Counted from the first letter of the stretch, positions 16,751-25,707 are shown. The stretch is 64,000 nt of DNA from an uncultured Acetatifactor sp. (GCA_947627535.1 CANQWM010000011.1:1-64000), one strand, 5' to 3'. Made by a program: numbers and translations. The notes: a model not told the origin generated them from the sequence alone.

Positions 16751-16964
16751 CACCAATCGCAATGGCGGCGCTACTGTAAAACACTGGAACCAGACACAGG
16801 AACTGCTGGAGAAAAAACTGGAAGGCGGCGGAATTTTCTATGCAGTGACGCTGCATCAGGGAAAGACTGTGAGTGAAAGCGACGACGATAAGTTTGAGGA
16901 TTTTGTAGAATATCTGGCGGATAATAAAGGGGCTTTCGGGGTATTTTCAAAAACATCATTGTAA
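16737..16964 (+). CDS. Small hypothetical protein
   Basis: 75 residues from a GTG with AAGGGAG upstream. Acidic, soluble, with LLEKKLEGGGIFYAVTLHQG and DDDKFEDFVEYLADNKG. No family recognised. A decayed copy lies after lipoprotein 1 (12623-12720), which supports it having been a real gene of the repeated module. Confidence 0.5.
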   Translation: MPVNDTNRNGGATVKHWNQTQELLEKKLEGGGIFYAVTLHQGKTVSESDDDKFEDFVEYLADNKGAFGVFSKTSL

Positions 16965-17018
16965 GGCAGCGCTTTTTGCGGTATGATGTTAGTGGAGAAG
17001 GTACGAAAGGAAGTGTGC

Positions 17019-18008
17019 ATGGTATTACAGAGCGTGGTCGCACAGACCATTGATACCACAGGGCAGGAGGCGCAGTATGACGCCTGTGTGAAGCGGCTTC
17101 TGTCCGAGAAGATCATCCTTGCATGGATCTTAAAAGAGTGTGTGGATGAATTTAAACCGTATTCCGTGAAACAGATCATGAAGGACTGCATCGTTGGCGA
17201 GCCGAAAATTTCCGTTGCCGCCGTGGATCAGGACGAGCCGGACGGCGCAGAAGATGTCGGATATGCCGATGAAACGGTTGATGGAAAGATAGCAGGCATA
17301 AACACGGAGGACAATTCCGTCAGGGAAGGCAGGGTGTATTATGACATCCGCTTCTTGGCCGTTGTGCCGGATACGAAAGAGCCGGTACAGCTCATTATCA
17401 ATGTGGAGGCGCAGAAAAGCGACAAGACGTCCTATCCTCTCATCAAACGGGCGATCTACTACGGAAGCCGCATGATTTCGGCGCAGAAGAACACGGTTTT
17501 TGTGAACAGCCACTATGAGAAGATCCGCAAGGTTTATTCCATCTGGATCCAGATGAATGTAGGCAAAGAAAAGGCGAATACTATTACAAGATATAGGATT
17601 GCCGAGGAACAGGTCGTGGGGCATGTGAAAGAGCGGGAAGCCAACTACGATTTGATGACGGTGCTTATGATCGGGCTTGGCAGTGCGGAAAGTGCGGACC
17701 GACCGATTCTGCGCCTGTTGGATATTTTATTATCGGCGGAAACAAAGCCCGATGCGAAGAAGGCGATATTGGAGAGGGATTTCGATATTCCGATGACATC
17801 GGCGATGAGCGAGGAGGCGAACATTATGTGTAACCTGGGCGAAGGGATCAGAGAAGAAGCAACGGCAAAGACACGATTGAGGGATGTGCTGAATCTGATG
17901 AAATCGTTAAAATTAAGTGCGGAAGAAGCGATCAGCGCATTGGCGATCCCTGATGAGGAAAGGCAGTCTTTATTGGAAAGGATTGACGAAGAACTTGCCG
18001 TGAAATAG
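17019..18008 (+). CDS. PD-(D/E)XK nuclease family protein (PF12784/Rpn-like)
   Basis: 329 residues from the ATG at 17019 (AAAGGA upstream). Nuclease core residues are visible: Asp109 in YYDIRF, then Glu130 and Gln132 in INVEAQK, the E-x-Q variant seen in transposase-like Rpn nucleases. These families promote recombination or are linked with mobile DNA. C-terminal helices (LRDVLNLMKSLKLSAEEAI) resemble the tail of this family in gut Clostridia. It sits at the right edge of the repeated lipoprotein block, so it could take part in its rearrangement; that is inference only. Confidence 0.8.
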   Translation: MVLQSVVAQTIDTTGQEAQYDACVKRLLSEKIILAWILKECVDEFKPYSVKQIMKDCIVGEPKISVAAVDQDEPDGAEDVGYADETVDGKIAGINTEDNSVREGRVYYDIRFLAVVPDTKEPVQLIINVEAQKSDKTSYPLIKRAIYYGSRMISAQKNTVFVNSHYEKIRKVYSIWIQMNVGKEKANTITRYRIAEEQVVGHVKEREANYDLMTVLMIGLGSAESADRPILRLLDILLSAETKPDAKKAILERDFDIPMTSAMSEEANIMCNLGEGIREEATAKTRLRDVLNLMKSLKLSAEEAISALAIPDEERQSLLERIDEELAVK

Positions 18009-18045
18009 GTATTTAGACATTTCTTCGAGGCATGAAATAGGGTAA

Positions 18046-18077
18046 GGCGGCAGAATCATTAAAGAGACTCTGCCGCC
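18046..18077 (+). terminator. Hairpin after nuclease gene
   Basis: GGCGGCAGA and TCTGCCGCC form a 9-bp stem over a 14-base loop, followed by AATTTCG. The T run is weak. The same element recurs at 18401-18432 after the duplicated tail. Confidence 0.5.
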
Positions 18078-18096
18078 AATTTCGTCGAAAACTGAT

Positions 18097-18363
18097 GTGA
18101 AAAAAGCGATACTGGAGAAGGATTTCGATATCCCGATGACATCGGCGATGAGCGAGGAGGCGAACATTATGTGTAACTTGGGCGAAGGGATCAGAGAACA
18201 GGCAGTGCAGGAAACTCAGCAGAAAACGTGGTTGCGGGCTGTGCTGAACCTGATGAAATCGTTAAAATTAAGTGCGGAGGAAGCGATCAACGCGCTGGCG
18301 ATCCCTGATGAGGAAAGGCAGTCTTTATTGGAAAGGATTGACGAAGAACTTGCCGTGAAATAG
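18097..18363 (+). pseudogene. Duplicated C-terminal fragment of the nuclease gene
   Basis: An 88-codon frame repeats the last part of the nuclease (DFDIPMTSAMSEEANIMCNL, then SAEEAINALAIPDEERQSLL) and is followed by the same trailing hairpin. The copy runs from the region matching about 17755 to about 18085. It has no ribosome binding site and no catalytic core. Small differences, including an insertion reading EQAVQETQQKTW for EEATAKTR, show that the duplication is not brand new or arose from a diverged paralogue. Confidence 0.8.
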
Positions 18364-18400
18364 ACAATTCGACATTTCTTTGAGGCATGAAATAGGGTAA

Positions 18401-18432
18401 GGCGGCAGAATCATTAAAGAGACTCTGCCGCC
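18401..18432 (+). terminator. Second copy of the nuclease trailing hairpin
   Basis: GGCGGCAGA/TCTGCCGCC stem as at 18046-18077, followed by AGTTTCG. Confidence 0.45.
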
Positions 18433-18516
18433 AGTTTCGTCGAAAAGACGCCTGAAAAGTTGTAACGTACTCAGTGGTAATTTTCAGTTTTTGTAACGAA
18501 ATGTGTGTTTTTGCAG

Positions 18517-18560
18517 AAAAAAGAAGCCGCATTCAACTGGATATCAGTCGAAGCGGCTTC
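18517..18560 (-). terminator. Intrinsic terminator of fba
   Basis: On the minus strand, GAAGCCGC and GCGGCTTC form a stem followed by TTTTTT (A run at 18517-18522). It lies just past the aldolase stop. Confidence 0.85.
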
Positions 18561-18575
18561 TTCAGTTTCTTGGTT

Positions 18576-19544
18576 TTATGCCTTTCCGTTGGAACCAAGG
18601 ACATTTACGATCTTATGAGCGACCATATCCTTGACGGCCTGACGGGCGGGTTTCAGATACTGGCGGGGATCAAAGTGATCCGGATGCTCTGCAAAGTACT
18701 TGCGGATATTGCCGGTCATGGCAAGACGAATATCGGAGTCGATATTGATCTTACATACGGCAAGTTCTGCGGCCCTGCGGAGCTGCTCCTCGGGGATGCC
18801 TACTGCGTCGGGCATATTTCCACCGTACTGGTTCACCATCTTGACAAACTCCTGAGGTACGGAAGAGGAGCCATGCAGAACGATGGGGAATCCGGGAAGG
18901 CGCTTGATGCACTCCTCCAGCACGTCAAAGCGAAGTGGAGGGGGAACAAGGATGCCGTCGGCATTTCTTGTGCACTGTGCAGCCGTGAACTTGTAAGCGC
19001 CATGGGAAGTGCCAATTGCGATGGCAAGAGAGTCGCACCCGGTTCTGGAAACAAATTCCTCCACCTCTTCAGGACGGGTGTAAGATTCATGACCGGATTC
19101 AACGGAAACTTCGTCTTCCACGCCGGCCAGCGTTCCCAGCTCAGCTTCAACTACCACGCCGTGAGCATGAGCGTATTCTACGACCTGTTTGGTCAGGGCG
19201 ATATTCTCCTCAAAGGATTTGGAGGAAGCGTCGATCATAACGGAAGTAAAGCCGCCGTCAATACAGGATTTGCAAAGTTCAAAAGTATCGCCGTGATCCA
19301 GATGCAGGGCAATGGGAATCTGAGGGTTCTCTTCCACTGCAGCTTCCACCAGCTTTACCAGGTAGGTATGGTTCGCATAGGCTCTCGCACCCTTGGATAC
19401 CTGAAGGATCACAGGGCTGTTCAGCTCGCCGGCTGCCTCTGTGATACCCTGAACGATCTCCATGTTGTTGACATTGAACGCACCAACTGCATAACCGCCG
19501 TTGTATGCCTTCTCAAACATTTCTTTTGTTGTAACTAATGGCAT
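18576..19544 (-). CDS. fba: Class II fructose-1,6-bisphosphate aldolase
   Basis: 322 residues from the ATG at 19544 (MPLVTTKEMFEKAYNGGYAV), with AAAGGTGG 8 bp upstream; in-frame starts further up sit on the ribosome binding site. Class II features: zinc-binding HLDHG, VMIDASSKSFEENI, EAELGTLAG, the GTSHGAYKF loop and KINIDSDIR. It cleaves fructose-1,6-bisphosphate to dihydroxyacetone phosphate and glyceraldehyde-3-phosphate in glycolysis. It is a single-gene unit with its own promoter and terminator. Confidence 0.97.
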   Translation of the reverse strand: MPLVTTKEMFEKAYNGGYAVGAFNVNNMEIVQGITEAAGELNSPVILQVSKGARAYANHTYLVKLVEAAVEENPQIPIALHLDHGDTFELCKSCIDGGFTSVMIDASSKSFEENIALTKQVVEYAHAHGVVVEAELGTLAGVEDEVSVESGHESYTRPEEVEEFVSRTGCDSLAIAIGTSHGAYKFTAAQCTRNADGILVPPPLRFDVLEECIKRLPGFPIVLHGSSSVPQEFVKMVNQYGGNMPDAVGIPEEQLRRAAELAVCKINIDSDIRLAMTGNIRKYFAEHPDHFDPRQYLKPARQAVKDMVAHKIVNVLGSNGKA

Positions 19545-19610
19545 TGTCATTACCACCTTTCCTATTATGATTCTGACCGGAATTCAGGCCGATAATTTAT
19601 TACGGTTTTT

Positions 19611-19639
19611 ATTATACCCTAAAGCATGGCCTTTCGCAA
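19611..19639 (-). promoter_or_regulatory. fba promoter
   Basis: On the minus strand TTGCGA (19639-19634) and TATAAT (19616-19611) are separated by 17 bp. The leader is about 60 bases. Confidence 0.75.
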
Positions 19640-19995
19640 GCATATTCTGGAAGGAAATTGTCCTGGGATTCTGGAAGAAAACAGCCCCTGAAAAGGGAGG
19701 ATGCCAGAGAACCCGGTTCCCTGGCATTTATTATGAAAAAAAGGTTTTAGTAAATAGCAAACTGTGGCTGCCGTAACTCTTTTGTATCTTGTTGAGTTGC
19801 TTTTAGTATAGACGTTAGAAATGTCTAAATCATGATGAAAAATGAAAATAAAATTGAATGAATTGTAAACAAAATATGAACAACAGCAATCTATAGATCA
19901 CAGGCACATTGTATGGTATAATTTCCTTGATACAGACAGGCAGAACATATACAGGAGAAACTTGTGGTCGCGGATTCTGCGTCAGGGAGGGAATT
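19640..19995. other. Intergenic region between divergent fba and PAS genes
   Basis: About 350 bp without a gene. The right part is AT-rich and carries an extended -10 (TGGTATAAT at 19914-19922) that probably drives the PAS gene. No riboswitch or clear terminator was recognised. Confidence 0.5.
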
Positions 19996-20397
19996 ATGTC
20001 GGAAAAAGAGAAAACAAAGATACAGAACGGAACAGACAGCGCTTTTTTCAAAAGCATTATAGATCAGGACCGCTGTCCGGTGGTTATCTGTAACCTGGAG
20101 CATGAGATCATTTATATGAACCCGGCGGCGATAGAAAACTATGCAAAGCGGGGAGGCGAAAGGCTGATCGGGACAAGTCTGCTGGCGTGTCACAATTCGG
20201 AATCGGTGGAAAAGATAAAGCGGGTGACGGACTGGTTTGCTTCGGACAAGAGCCATAACATCGTATATACATCTCATAATGAAAAACAGAATAAGGACAT
20301 TTATATGGTAGCGCTTCGGGAAAACGGCAGGCTGATCGGGTATTACGAGAAACATGAATACCGCGGCGCGGAGACCATGAAGAAATATGACATATAA
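19996..20397 (+). CDS. Small PAS-domain protein
   Basis: 133 residues from the ATG at 19996 (GGGAGGGAATT upstream). Nearly the whole protein is one PAS fold: CPVVICNLEHEIIYMNPAAI, GTSLLACHN, then IVYTSHNEKQNKDIYMVALR. There is no output domain, so it is a stand-alone sensor or adaptor. The ligand is unknown. It converges on the cyclophilin gene. Confidence 0.8.
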   Translation: MSEKEKTKIQNGTDSAFFKSIIDQDRCPVVICNLEHEIIYMNPAAIENYAKRGGERLIGTSLLACHNSESVEKIKRVTDWFASDKSHNIVYTSHNEKQNKDIYMVALRENGRLIGYYEKHEYRGAETMKKYDI

Positions 20398-20526
20398 GAC
20401 GGGAAATACCCGGCGGAAGGGGCTTATCCCGATCTGAGACCGGTGCCGGGGACTGCCGGACACCGATGACGGATCAGGACAGCCTGCTCCGCAGAGGATG
20501 CGATGAGAAGCGGTCCCGGAATGTTT

Positions 20527-21048
20527 TCAGACTTTCTCCGGTTCCGGATATTCCACCCCGAAGGTTTCTACGGTTACGCTCTCCATGATCTGGGGCTCCA
20601 GCGGTCTGTCGCTGTAGTCCGTGGGGGTCTCGGCGATGCGGTTCACTACATCCATTCCCTCGATCACTTTTCCGAACGCGGCGTAAGCGCCGTCCAGATG
20701 AGGCGCGTTTTTATGCATGATGAAAAACTGGGAACCGGCGGAATCCGGGTGCATGGATCTTGCCATGGAGAGCACGCCCTCTGTATGCTTTAATATATTT
20801 TCAAAGCCGTTCTGGGCAAATTCGCCTCTGATCTGATAGCCGGGTCCGCCCATGCCGGTGCCGTCGGGGCAGCCGCCCTGAATCATAAAGCCTTTGATTA
20901 CCCGGTGGAAGATCAGGCCGTCATAGAATTTTTTGTTGATCAGGCTGATAAAGTTGTTTACGGAGACGGGAGCCACATCCGGATACAGCTCCAGGCGGAT
21001 GGTATCGCCGCCTTTCATTTTAATGGTTGCGATGGGATTTTGTGCCAT
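20527..21048 (-). CDS. Cyclophilin-type peptidyl-prolyl isomerase
   Basis: 173 residues. Active-site segments typical of cyclophilins: FHRVIKGFMIQGGCPDGTG, SMARSMHPDSAGSQFFIM, and HLDGAYAAFGKVIEGMDVV. No signal peptide, so cytosolic; it speeds proline isomerisation during folding. The start ATG has AAAGGAACG upstream. Its leader contains inverted TCCGCAG/CTGCGGA sequences (21072-21127) of unknown use. Confidence 0.95.
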   Translation of the reverse strand: MAQNPIATIKMKGGDTIRLELYPDVAPVSVNNFISLINKKFYDGLIFHRVIKGFMIQGGCPDGTGMGGPGYQIRGEFAQNGFENILKHTEGVLSMARSMHPDSAGSQFFIMHKNAPHLDGAYAAFGKVIEGMDVVNRIAETPTDYSDRPLEPQIMESVTVETFGVEYPEPEKV

Positions 21049-21219
21049 GATTGCTTCGTTCCTTTCTTAGATCCGCAGGACAAGGACCGGGGCGTGTAAA
21101 GCCCGTGCACCGACAGTGATCTGCGGAATTTATTCCCCGTCAGCTTGCTGTGGGGTATTTGTCTGTGATACAATGATTGTATCTTAAAAGGGAAATGATG
21201 TAAAGAGGGAACAGGGAAA

Positions 21220-21960
21220 GTGAGTTACATCAAGAAAGTATTTCTGACAGACGGTGTACTGTACATCACAGATGATCCGGAAGCTGCCCGGATACTCAGG
21301 GATGCCGGAGACGCTGTGATGATCTATCTGCATGAGGGAAACCGGGAACAGGACTTTTCCGGCTTTCTGTACGCGGTGGAGGATCCGGAATGTCTGGATC
21401 CGGAATATGCGGAAAGAGTTTACCGCCGCCAGAAGGGACTTCCCTGGCGGATTGCGGAGACGGAGCGCTGTCTGATCCGGGAGACAACGCCGGAGGATGT
21501 GGAGGCATTTTACCGTATTTACAGTGATCCCGCCATCACGAAGTACATGGAAGGGCTTTATCCTGAGATTGAGCAGGAAAAGGAATATATCCGAGAGTAC
21601 ATCGAAAAGGTTTACGCCTTTTATGAGTTCGGTGTCTGGACGGTGGTGAAGCGGGAAGGCGGAGAGGTCATAGGCCGGGCCGGATTTGCTTTCCGGGAGG
21701 GGTATGAGGAGCCGGAGCTTGGGTTTATCATCGGTGTGCCCTGGCAGCACAGAGGTTACGGGGAGGAGGTCTGCCGCCGGGTCATGGGATACGGATGGGA
21801 GACGCTGGGCTTTGAAAGGGTACAGGCCATGGTGGAGCCGGGAAACGAGGCGTCTCTGAATCTCTGCGGAAAGCTTGGCTTCCGGTGCAGGGAAAGAGTC
21901 TGGCTGCAGGGAAAAGAATATGTGAGACTGATTGCAGAAAGAAAGCAGGGATTTCTGTAA
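21220..21960 (+). CDS. GNAT-family N-acetyltransferase
   Basis: 246 residues from a GTG at 21220 with AGAGGGAACAGGG upstream. Residues 1 to about 80 form a separate N-terminal part (YITDDPEAARILRDAGDAVM) and the rest is a RimJ/RimL-like GNAT domain: CLIRETTPEDVEAFYRIYSD, the acetyl-CoA loop QHRGYGEEV, and NEASLNLCGKLGF. The substrate cannot be told from sequence. A TTGCTG/TACAAT promoter with 18-bp spacing may lie at 21145-21174. Confidence 0.85.
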   Translation: MSYIKKVFLTDGVLYITDDPEAARILRDAGDAVMIYLHEGNREQDFSGFLYAVEDPECLDPEYAERVYRRQKGLPWRIAETERCLIRETTPEDVEAFYRIYSDPAITKYMEGLYPEIEQEKEYIREYIEKVYAFYEFGVWTVVKREGGEVIGRAGFAFREGYEEPELGFIIGVPWQHRGYGEEVCRRVMGYGWETLGFERVQAMVEPGNEASLNLCGKLGFRCRERVWLQGKEYVRLIAERKQGFL

Positions 21961-22012
21961 ATAGTGACGAAAAATCAGCTTTTTTTCTTTGAAATATGTT
22001 ATATTTTCCTAA

Positions 22013-22041
22013 TTGACACCTTTTTCCCAGAATGCTATACT
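22013..22041 (+). promoter_or_regulatory. Promoter of the amt-P-II gene
   Basis: Consensus TTGACA at 22013-22018 and TATACT at 22036-22041, 17-bp spacing, with TG before the -10. The predicted start is only about 8 bases before a terminator hairpin. Confidence 0.8.
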
Positions 22042-22055
22042 CACAAGTAAGCAAA

Positions 22056-22087
22056 GGCGCTGTGGTAACTCCCACAGTGCCTTTTTT
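22056..22087 (+). terminator. Leader terminator between promoter and amt-P-II gene
   Basis: GGCGCTGTGG and CCACAGTGCC form a 10-bp stem (one G-T pair) around TAACTC, followed by six T. It lies in the 5-prime leader, some 140 bp before the start codon at 22230, so most transcripts would stop here unless termination is relieved. The remaining leader is GC-rich and can form further hairpins. Confidence 0.75.
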
Positions 22088-22229
22088 CCGGCAGTATCAC
22101 GCGCGTGGCCGGATCATATTGCGCAGTTATGTGCCGCCTGTGCGGCGCGGCTGCAGGGGAATGCGATGCGATGGAGCTTCAGAAGGGGCTCTCCGTATCG
22201 CAATTTTTATTTCTGAGGAGGATACTATT

Positions 22230-23996
22230 ATGACAAATGAGATTTTTGAGGCCGTGAGCGGCCAGGTCTTTGGCGTCTGGTTTTTGATCGGCGCCGCGCT
22301 GGTATTCTGGATGCAGGCCGGGTTCGCCATGGTGGAAACCGGTTTTACCAGAGCAAAGAATGCGGGAAACATTCTGATGAAAAACCTAATGGATTTCTGC
22401 ATCGGCACAGTTATGTTTATCCTGATTGGATTTGGCCTGTTCCTGGGAGAGGATCTGGTGGGCTTTATCGGAAAGCCCGGGTTTGACATTTTTACAAGTT
22501 ATGAGAGCTTTGACTGGTCCAACTTTGTGTTTAACCTGGTGTTCTGCGCGACAACGGCGACGATCGTTTCCGGCGCCATGGCGGAGAGAACAAAGTTCCT
22601 TTCCTACTGTATTTATTCCGGTGTGATCTCCGCTCTGATCTATCCCATCGAAGCGCACTGGATCTGGGGCGGCGGCTGGCTGGCACAGCTTGGCTTCCAT
22701 GATTTTGCGGGTTCCTGTGCGATCCACATGGTGGGCGGCATTTCCGCGCTGGTTGGCGCAAAGCTTCTGGGGCCCCGTATCGGTAAGTTTGTAAAGGATA
22801 AAAACGGTAAGGTCACAAAGGTCAACGCTTTTCCCGGTCATAACCTTCCCATCGGTTGTCTGGGTGTGTTCATCCTGTGGCTGGGCTGGTACGGATTTAA
22901 CGGAGCGGCCTGCACCAGTGTGGAGCAGCTGGGTTCCGTGTTTGTGACCACAACCATCGCACCCTCCGTGGCGACTGTGGTTTGCATGATCTTTACCTGG
23001 ATCAAGTATAAAAAGCCGGATGTGTCCATGTGCCTGAACGCTTCCCTGGCCGGACTTGTTGCAATTACGGCACCCTGTGATGTGACGGACGCTTTCGGTG
23101 CCATCGTCATCGGCGCCGTAGCGGGTCTGCTGGTAGTATTCGGCGTCTGGTTCCTGGATTACAAGCTGCGTATCGACGATCCCGTGGGCGCCGTGGCAGT
23201 GCACTGCCTCAACGGTATCTGGGGTACTATTGCAGTCGGTCTCTTTGCAACCGATACCGCGCCGGGATATTCCATTGCAAACAGCGCGGGAAAGAAGCTT
23301 GTGGGTCTGTTTTACGGCGGCGGTTTTGAATTGCTGGGACTTCAGCTTCTGGGCTTTGTCAGTGTAGCGGCCTGGGCTGCGATTACAATCACGATTACGT
23401 TCCTGGTGATCAAGGCGCTGGTAGGTCTTCGTGTTTCCGAGGAGGAAGAGATCGTCGGACTGGATGCTACCGAGCATGGTCTTGCTTCCGCATATTCCGG
23501 GTTCTCCATCATGGATGTTTCCAACACCATGACGATGGATGTAAACGAAAACACCGATCTTGGCACAGGCGAGTACGACATGGCTTCTCAGGCCAAGAGG
23601 GATGCGGCGGTTCCTGTCGCAAAGGCGCCGCTGCCGGCAACCGGTATCTACAAGGTTGTGGTGATCGCAAAGCTGTCAAGGTACGATCAGTTGAAGAAGG
23701 CCATGAACGACCTCGGCGTGACCGGTATGACGGTGACGCAGGTTATGGGCTGCGGCGTCCAGAAGGGCGCCGGGGAGATGTACCGCGGCGTGGAGATGGA
23801 TGCAACGCTGCTGCCTAAGGTAAAGGTGGAAGTAGTCGTCAGCAAGATCCCTGTGGAAACTGTGATCGAAGCCGCAAAGAGGGCGCTGTATACCGGACAT
23901 ATCGGAGACGGCAAGATCTTTGTATACGGCGTGGAAAAGGTTGTGAAGGTCCGCACCGGAGAGGAAGACTTCGCGGCTCTGCAGGATGTGGAGTGA
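22230..23996 (+). CDS. Ammonium transporter fused to a P-II domain
   Basis: 588 residues from the ATG at 22230 (GAGGAGGATACTATT upstream). Residues 1 to about 430 are an Amt channel (FWMQAGFAMVETGFTRAKNA, WIWGGGWL, AVHCLNGIWGTIAVGL). After a linker, residues about 471-588 are a complete P-II signal protein: IYKVVVIAKLSRYDQLKKAM, MTVTQVMGCGVQKGAGEMYR, LLPKVKVEVVVSK, GDGKIFVYGVEKVVKVRTGE. In usual GlnB/GlnK the T-loop ends YRGAEY, whose last Tyr is uridylylated; here it reads YRGVEM, so that site is missing. The fusion would place the regulator permanently at its channel, gating ammonium entry by 2-oxoglutarate/ATP/ADP state. Confidence 0.95.
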   Translation: MTNEIFEAVSGQVFGVWFLIGAALVFWMQAGFAMVETGFTRAKNAGNILMKNLMDFCIGTVMFILIGFGLFLGEDLVGFIGKPGFDIFTSYESFDWSNFVFNLVFCATTATIVSGAMAERTKFLSYCIYSGVISALIYPIEAHWIWGGGWLAQLGFHDFAGSCAIHMVGGISALVGAKLLGPRIGKFVKDKNGKVTKVNAFPGHNLPIGCLGVFILWLGWYGFNGAACTSVEQLGSVFVTTTIAPSVATVVCMIFTWIKYKKPDVSMCLNASLAGLVAITAPCDVTDAFGAIVIGAVAGLLVVFGVWFLDYKLRIDDPVGAVAVHCLNGIWGTIAVGLFATDTAPGYSIANSAGKKLVGLFYGGGFELLGLQLLGFVSVAAWAAITITITFLVIKALVGLRVSEEEEIVGLDATEHGLASAYSGFSIMDVSNTMTMDVNENTDLGTGEYDMASQAKRDAAVPVAKAPLPATGIYKVVVIAKLSRYDQLKKAMNDLGVTGMTVTQVMGCGVQKGAGEMYRGVEMDATLLPKVKVEVVVSKIPVETVIEAAKRALYTGHIGDGKIFVYGVEKVVKVRTGEEDFAALQDVE

Positions 23997-24034
23997 TATT
24001 CCCCAAACCTTATATAACTGATATAAAGAGTGAT

Positions 24035-24078
24035 AACTGCCCCCCGCGCCTTCCAGGCGTCCGGGGCAGTTTGTTTTC
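24035..24078 (+). terminator. Terminator of the amt-P-II gene
   Basis: AACTGCCCC ... GGGGCAGTT form a long stem, with an inner GGCG/CGCC-type stem, then TGTTTT. Confidence 0.85.
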
Positions 24079-24210
24079 CGTGTTGCAGAAGACAGACGCG
24101 GCATGGTAAAATGTAAAAAAATAAGAAAGTAGCCGTCAACAGGAGCCAGACACGGGCAGGAGAGCCGGGCCCGGCGCCAAAGACCGGCGGAGAGGCGGAA
24201 AGGAGAGAGG

Positions 24211-25707
24211 ATGCAGAAATATATCATGGCTTTGGATCAGGGAACTACCAGTTCCCGGTGCATTCTGTTTGACAGATCGGGAACAGCCTGCTTCATGTCG
24301 CAGAAGGAATTTACCCAGATTTATCCGAAACCCGGCTGGGTGGAGCATAACCCCATGGAGATCTGGTCCTCTCAGCTGGCGGTGGCCGCCGAGTGCATGG
24401 CCAGGGTGGGGGCGTCCCTGGAGCAGATTTGTGCCATCGGAATCACGAACCAGCGGGAGACTACGATAATCTGGGACAGAAAAACGGGACAGCCCGTGTA
24501 CAATGCCATTGTCTGGCAGTGCCGAAGGACCTCGGATATGATCGAAGAGCTGAAAAAGGACGGGTTTGATCAGGTAATCCGGAAAAAGACAGGGCTGATA
24601 CCGGACGCTTATTTCAGCGCGTCTAAAATTGCCTGGATCCTGCAGAATGTCCCCGGAGTAAAAGCACGGGCCGAGGCCGGAGAGCTGCTGTTCGGCACGG
24701 TGGACACCTGGCTGATCTGGAATCTGACCAAGGGAGCGGTTCATGCCACAGATTACACAAACGCTTCCCGGACCATGCTCTTTGACATCCACAGGCTCTG
24801 CTGGGACAGTGAGATCCTGGAGCGGTTCGGGATTCCTGCCTGCCTTCTGCCCCAGGTAAAGCCCTCCGGCGGTATTTTCGGATATACGGACGTTTCCGTC
24901 CTCGGCAGAAAGATCCCTATTGCAGGCGCGGCGGGCGATCAGCAGGCGGCCCTGTTCGGACAGTGCTGCTTTGAACAGGGAGAAGTGAAAAACACATACG
25001 GAACGGGCTGTTTTCTTCTGATGAACACGGGAGACAGGGCCATCGAATCGAAATCCGGTCTTCTGACCACCGTTGCGGCGGGCACGGAGGAAAAACCCCA
25101 GTACGCGCTGGAGGGCAGTGTGTTTGTGGCGGGCGCCGGAGTCCAGTGGCTCCGCGACAGCATGCGCATGATCGAGAGCGCCGCCCAGACTCAAGACTAC
25201 AGCCAGTCGGTGGAGGATACGGCGGGGGTTTATGTTGTTCCGGCCTTTGCCGGTATGGGCGCACCTTACTGGAATCAGTACGCGAGAGGAACCGCGGTGG
25301 GTATTACAAGGGGCTGCACGAAGGAGCATTTTATCCGGGCCGTTCTGGAATCCGTCGCCTATCAGACGGCGGATGTCCTCGGGGCTATGGAGCGGGACAG
25401 CGGGATCCGTTTAAAAAGTCTTAAGGTGGACGGAGGAGCCAGTGCAAACGATTTTCTCATGCAGTTTCAGGCGGATATCGTCGACACGTCGGTTCACAGA
25501 CCCAGCTGTATCGAAACCACGGCGCTGGGCGCCGCGTATCTTGCAGGTCTGGCGACGGGGTACTGGAAAGACAAAGGACAGATCCGGGAGAACTGGCAGA
25601 TCGGGAAGGTGTTTCAGCCCTCGATGGAGGAGGAAAGACGCCGACGGCTTCTGAAGGGATGGAAAAAGGCGGTGAAATGTGCGCTCGTCTGGGCGGAAGA
25701 GGATTGA
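24211..25707 (+). CDS. glpK: Glycerol kinase
   Basis: 498 residues, start preceded by AAAGGAGAG. FGGY kinase landmarks: [64 protein letters not shown] and [19 protein letters not shown]. It phosphorylates glycerol to glycerol-3-phosphate with ATP. Its usual partners (facilitator glpF, dehydrogenase glpD) are not adjacent. A TTGCAG/TAAAAT promoter with 18-bp spacing lies at 24083-24112. Confidence 0.97.
   Translation: MQKYIMALDQGTTSSRCILFDRSGTACFMSQKEFTQIYPKPGWVEHNPMEIWSSQLAVAAECMARVGASLEQICAIGITNQRETTIIWDRKTGQPVYNAIVWQCRRTSDMIEELKKDGFDQVIRKKTGLIPDAYFSASKIAWILQNVPGVKARAEAGELLFGTVDTWLIWNLTKGAVHATDYTNASRTMLFDIHRLCWDSEILERFGIPACLLPQVKPSGGIFGYTDVSVLGRKIPIAGAAGDQQAALFGQCCFEQGEVKNTYGTGCFLLMNTGDRAIESKSGLLTTVAAGTEEKPQYALEGSVFVAGAGVQWLRDSMRMIESAAQTQDYSQSVEDTAGVYVVPAFAGMGAPYWNQYARGTAVGITRGCTKEHFIRAVLESVAYQTADVLGAMERDSGIRLKSLKVDGGASANDFLMQFQADIVDTSVHRPSCIETTALGAAYLAGLATGYWKDKGQIRENWQIGKVFQPSMEEERRRRLLKGWKKAVKCALVWAEED

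Noticed and set aside
22042-22229. ANTAR-target twin hairpins or a glutamine riboswitch in the amt leader
   Set aside because: The terminator loop (TAACTC) lacks the A1/G4 hexaloop pattern, no second matching hairpin precedes it, and no known riboswitch core was recognised.
22386-23477. Large antisense frame inside the amt gene
   Set aside because: It is a shadow of a highly conserved transporter gene and has no protein-like features of its own.
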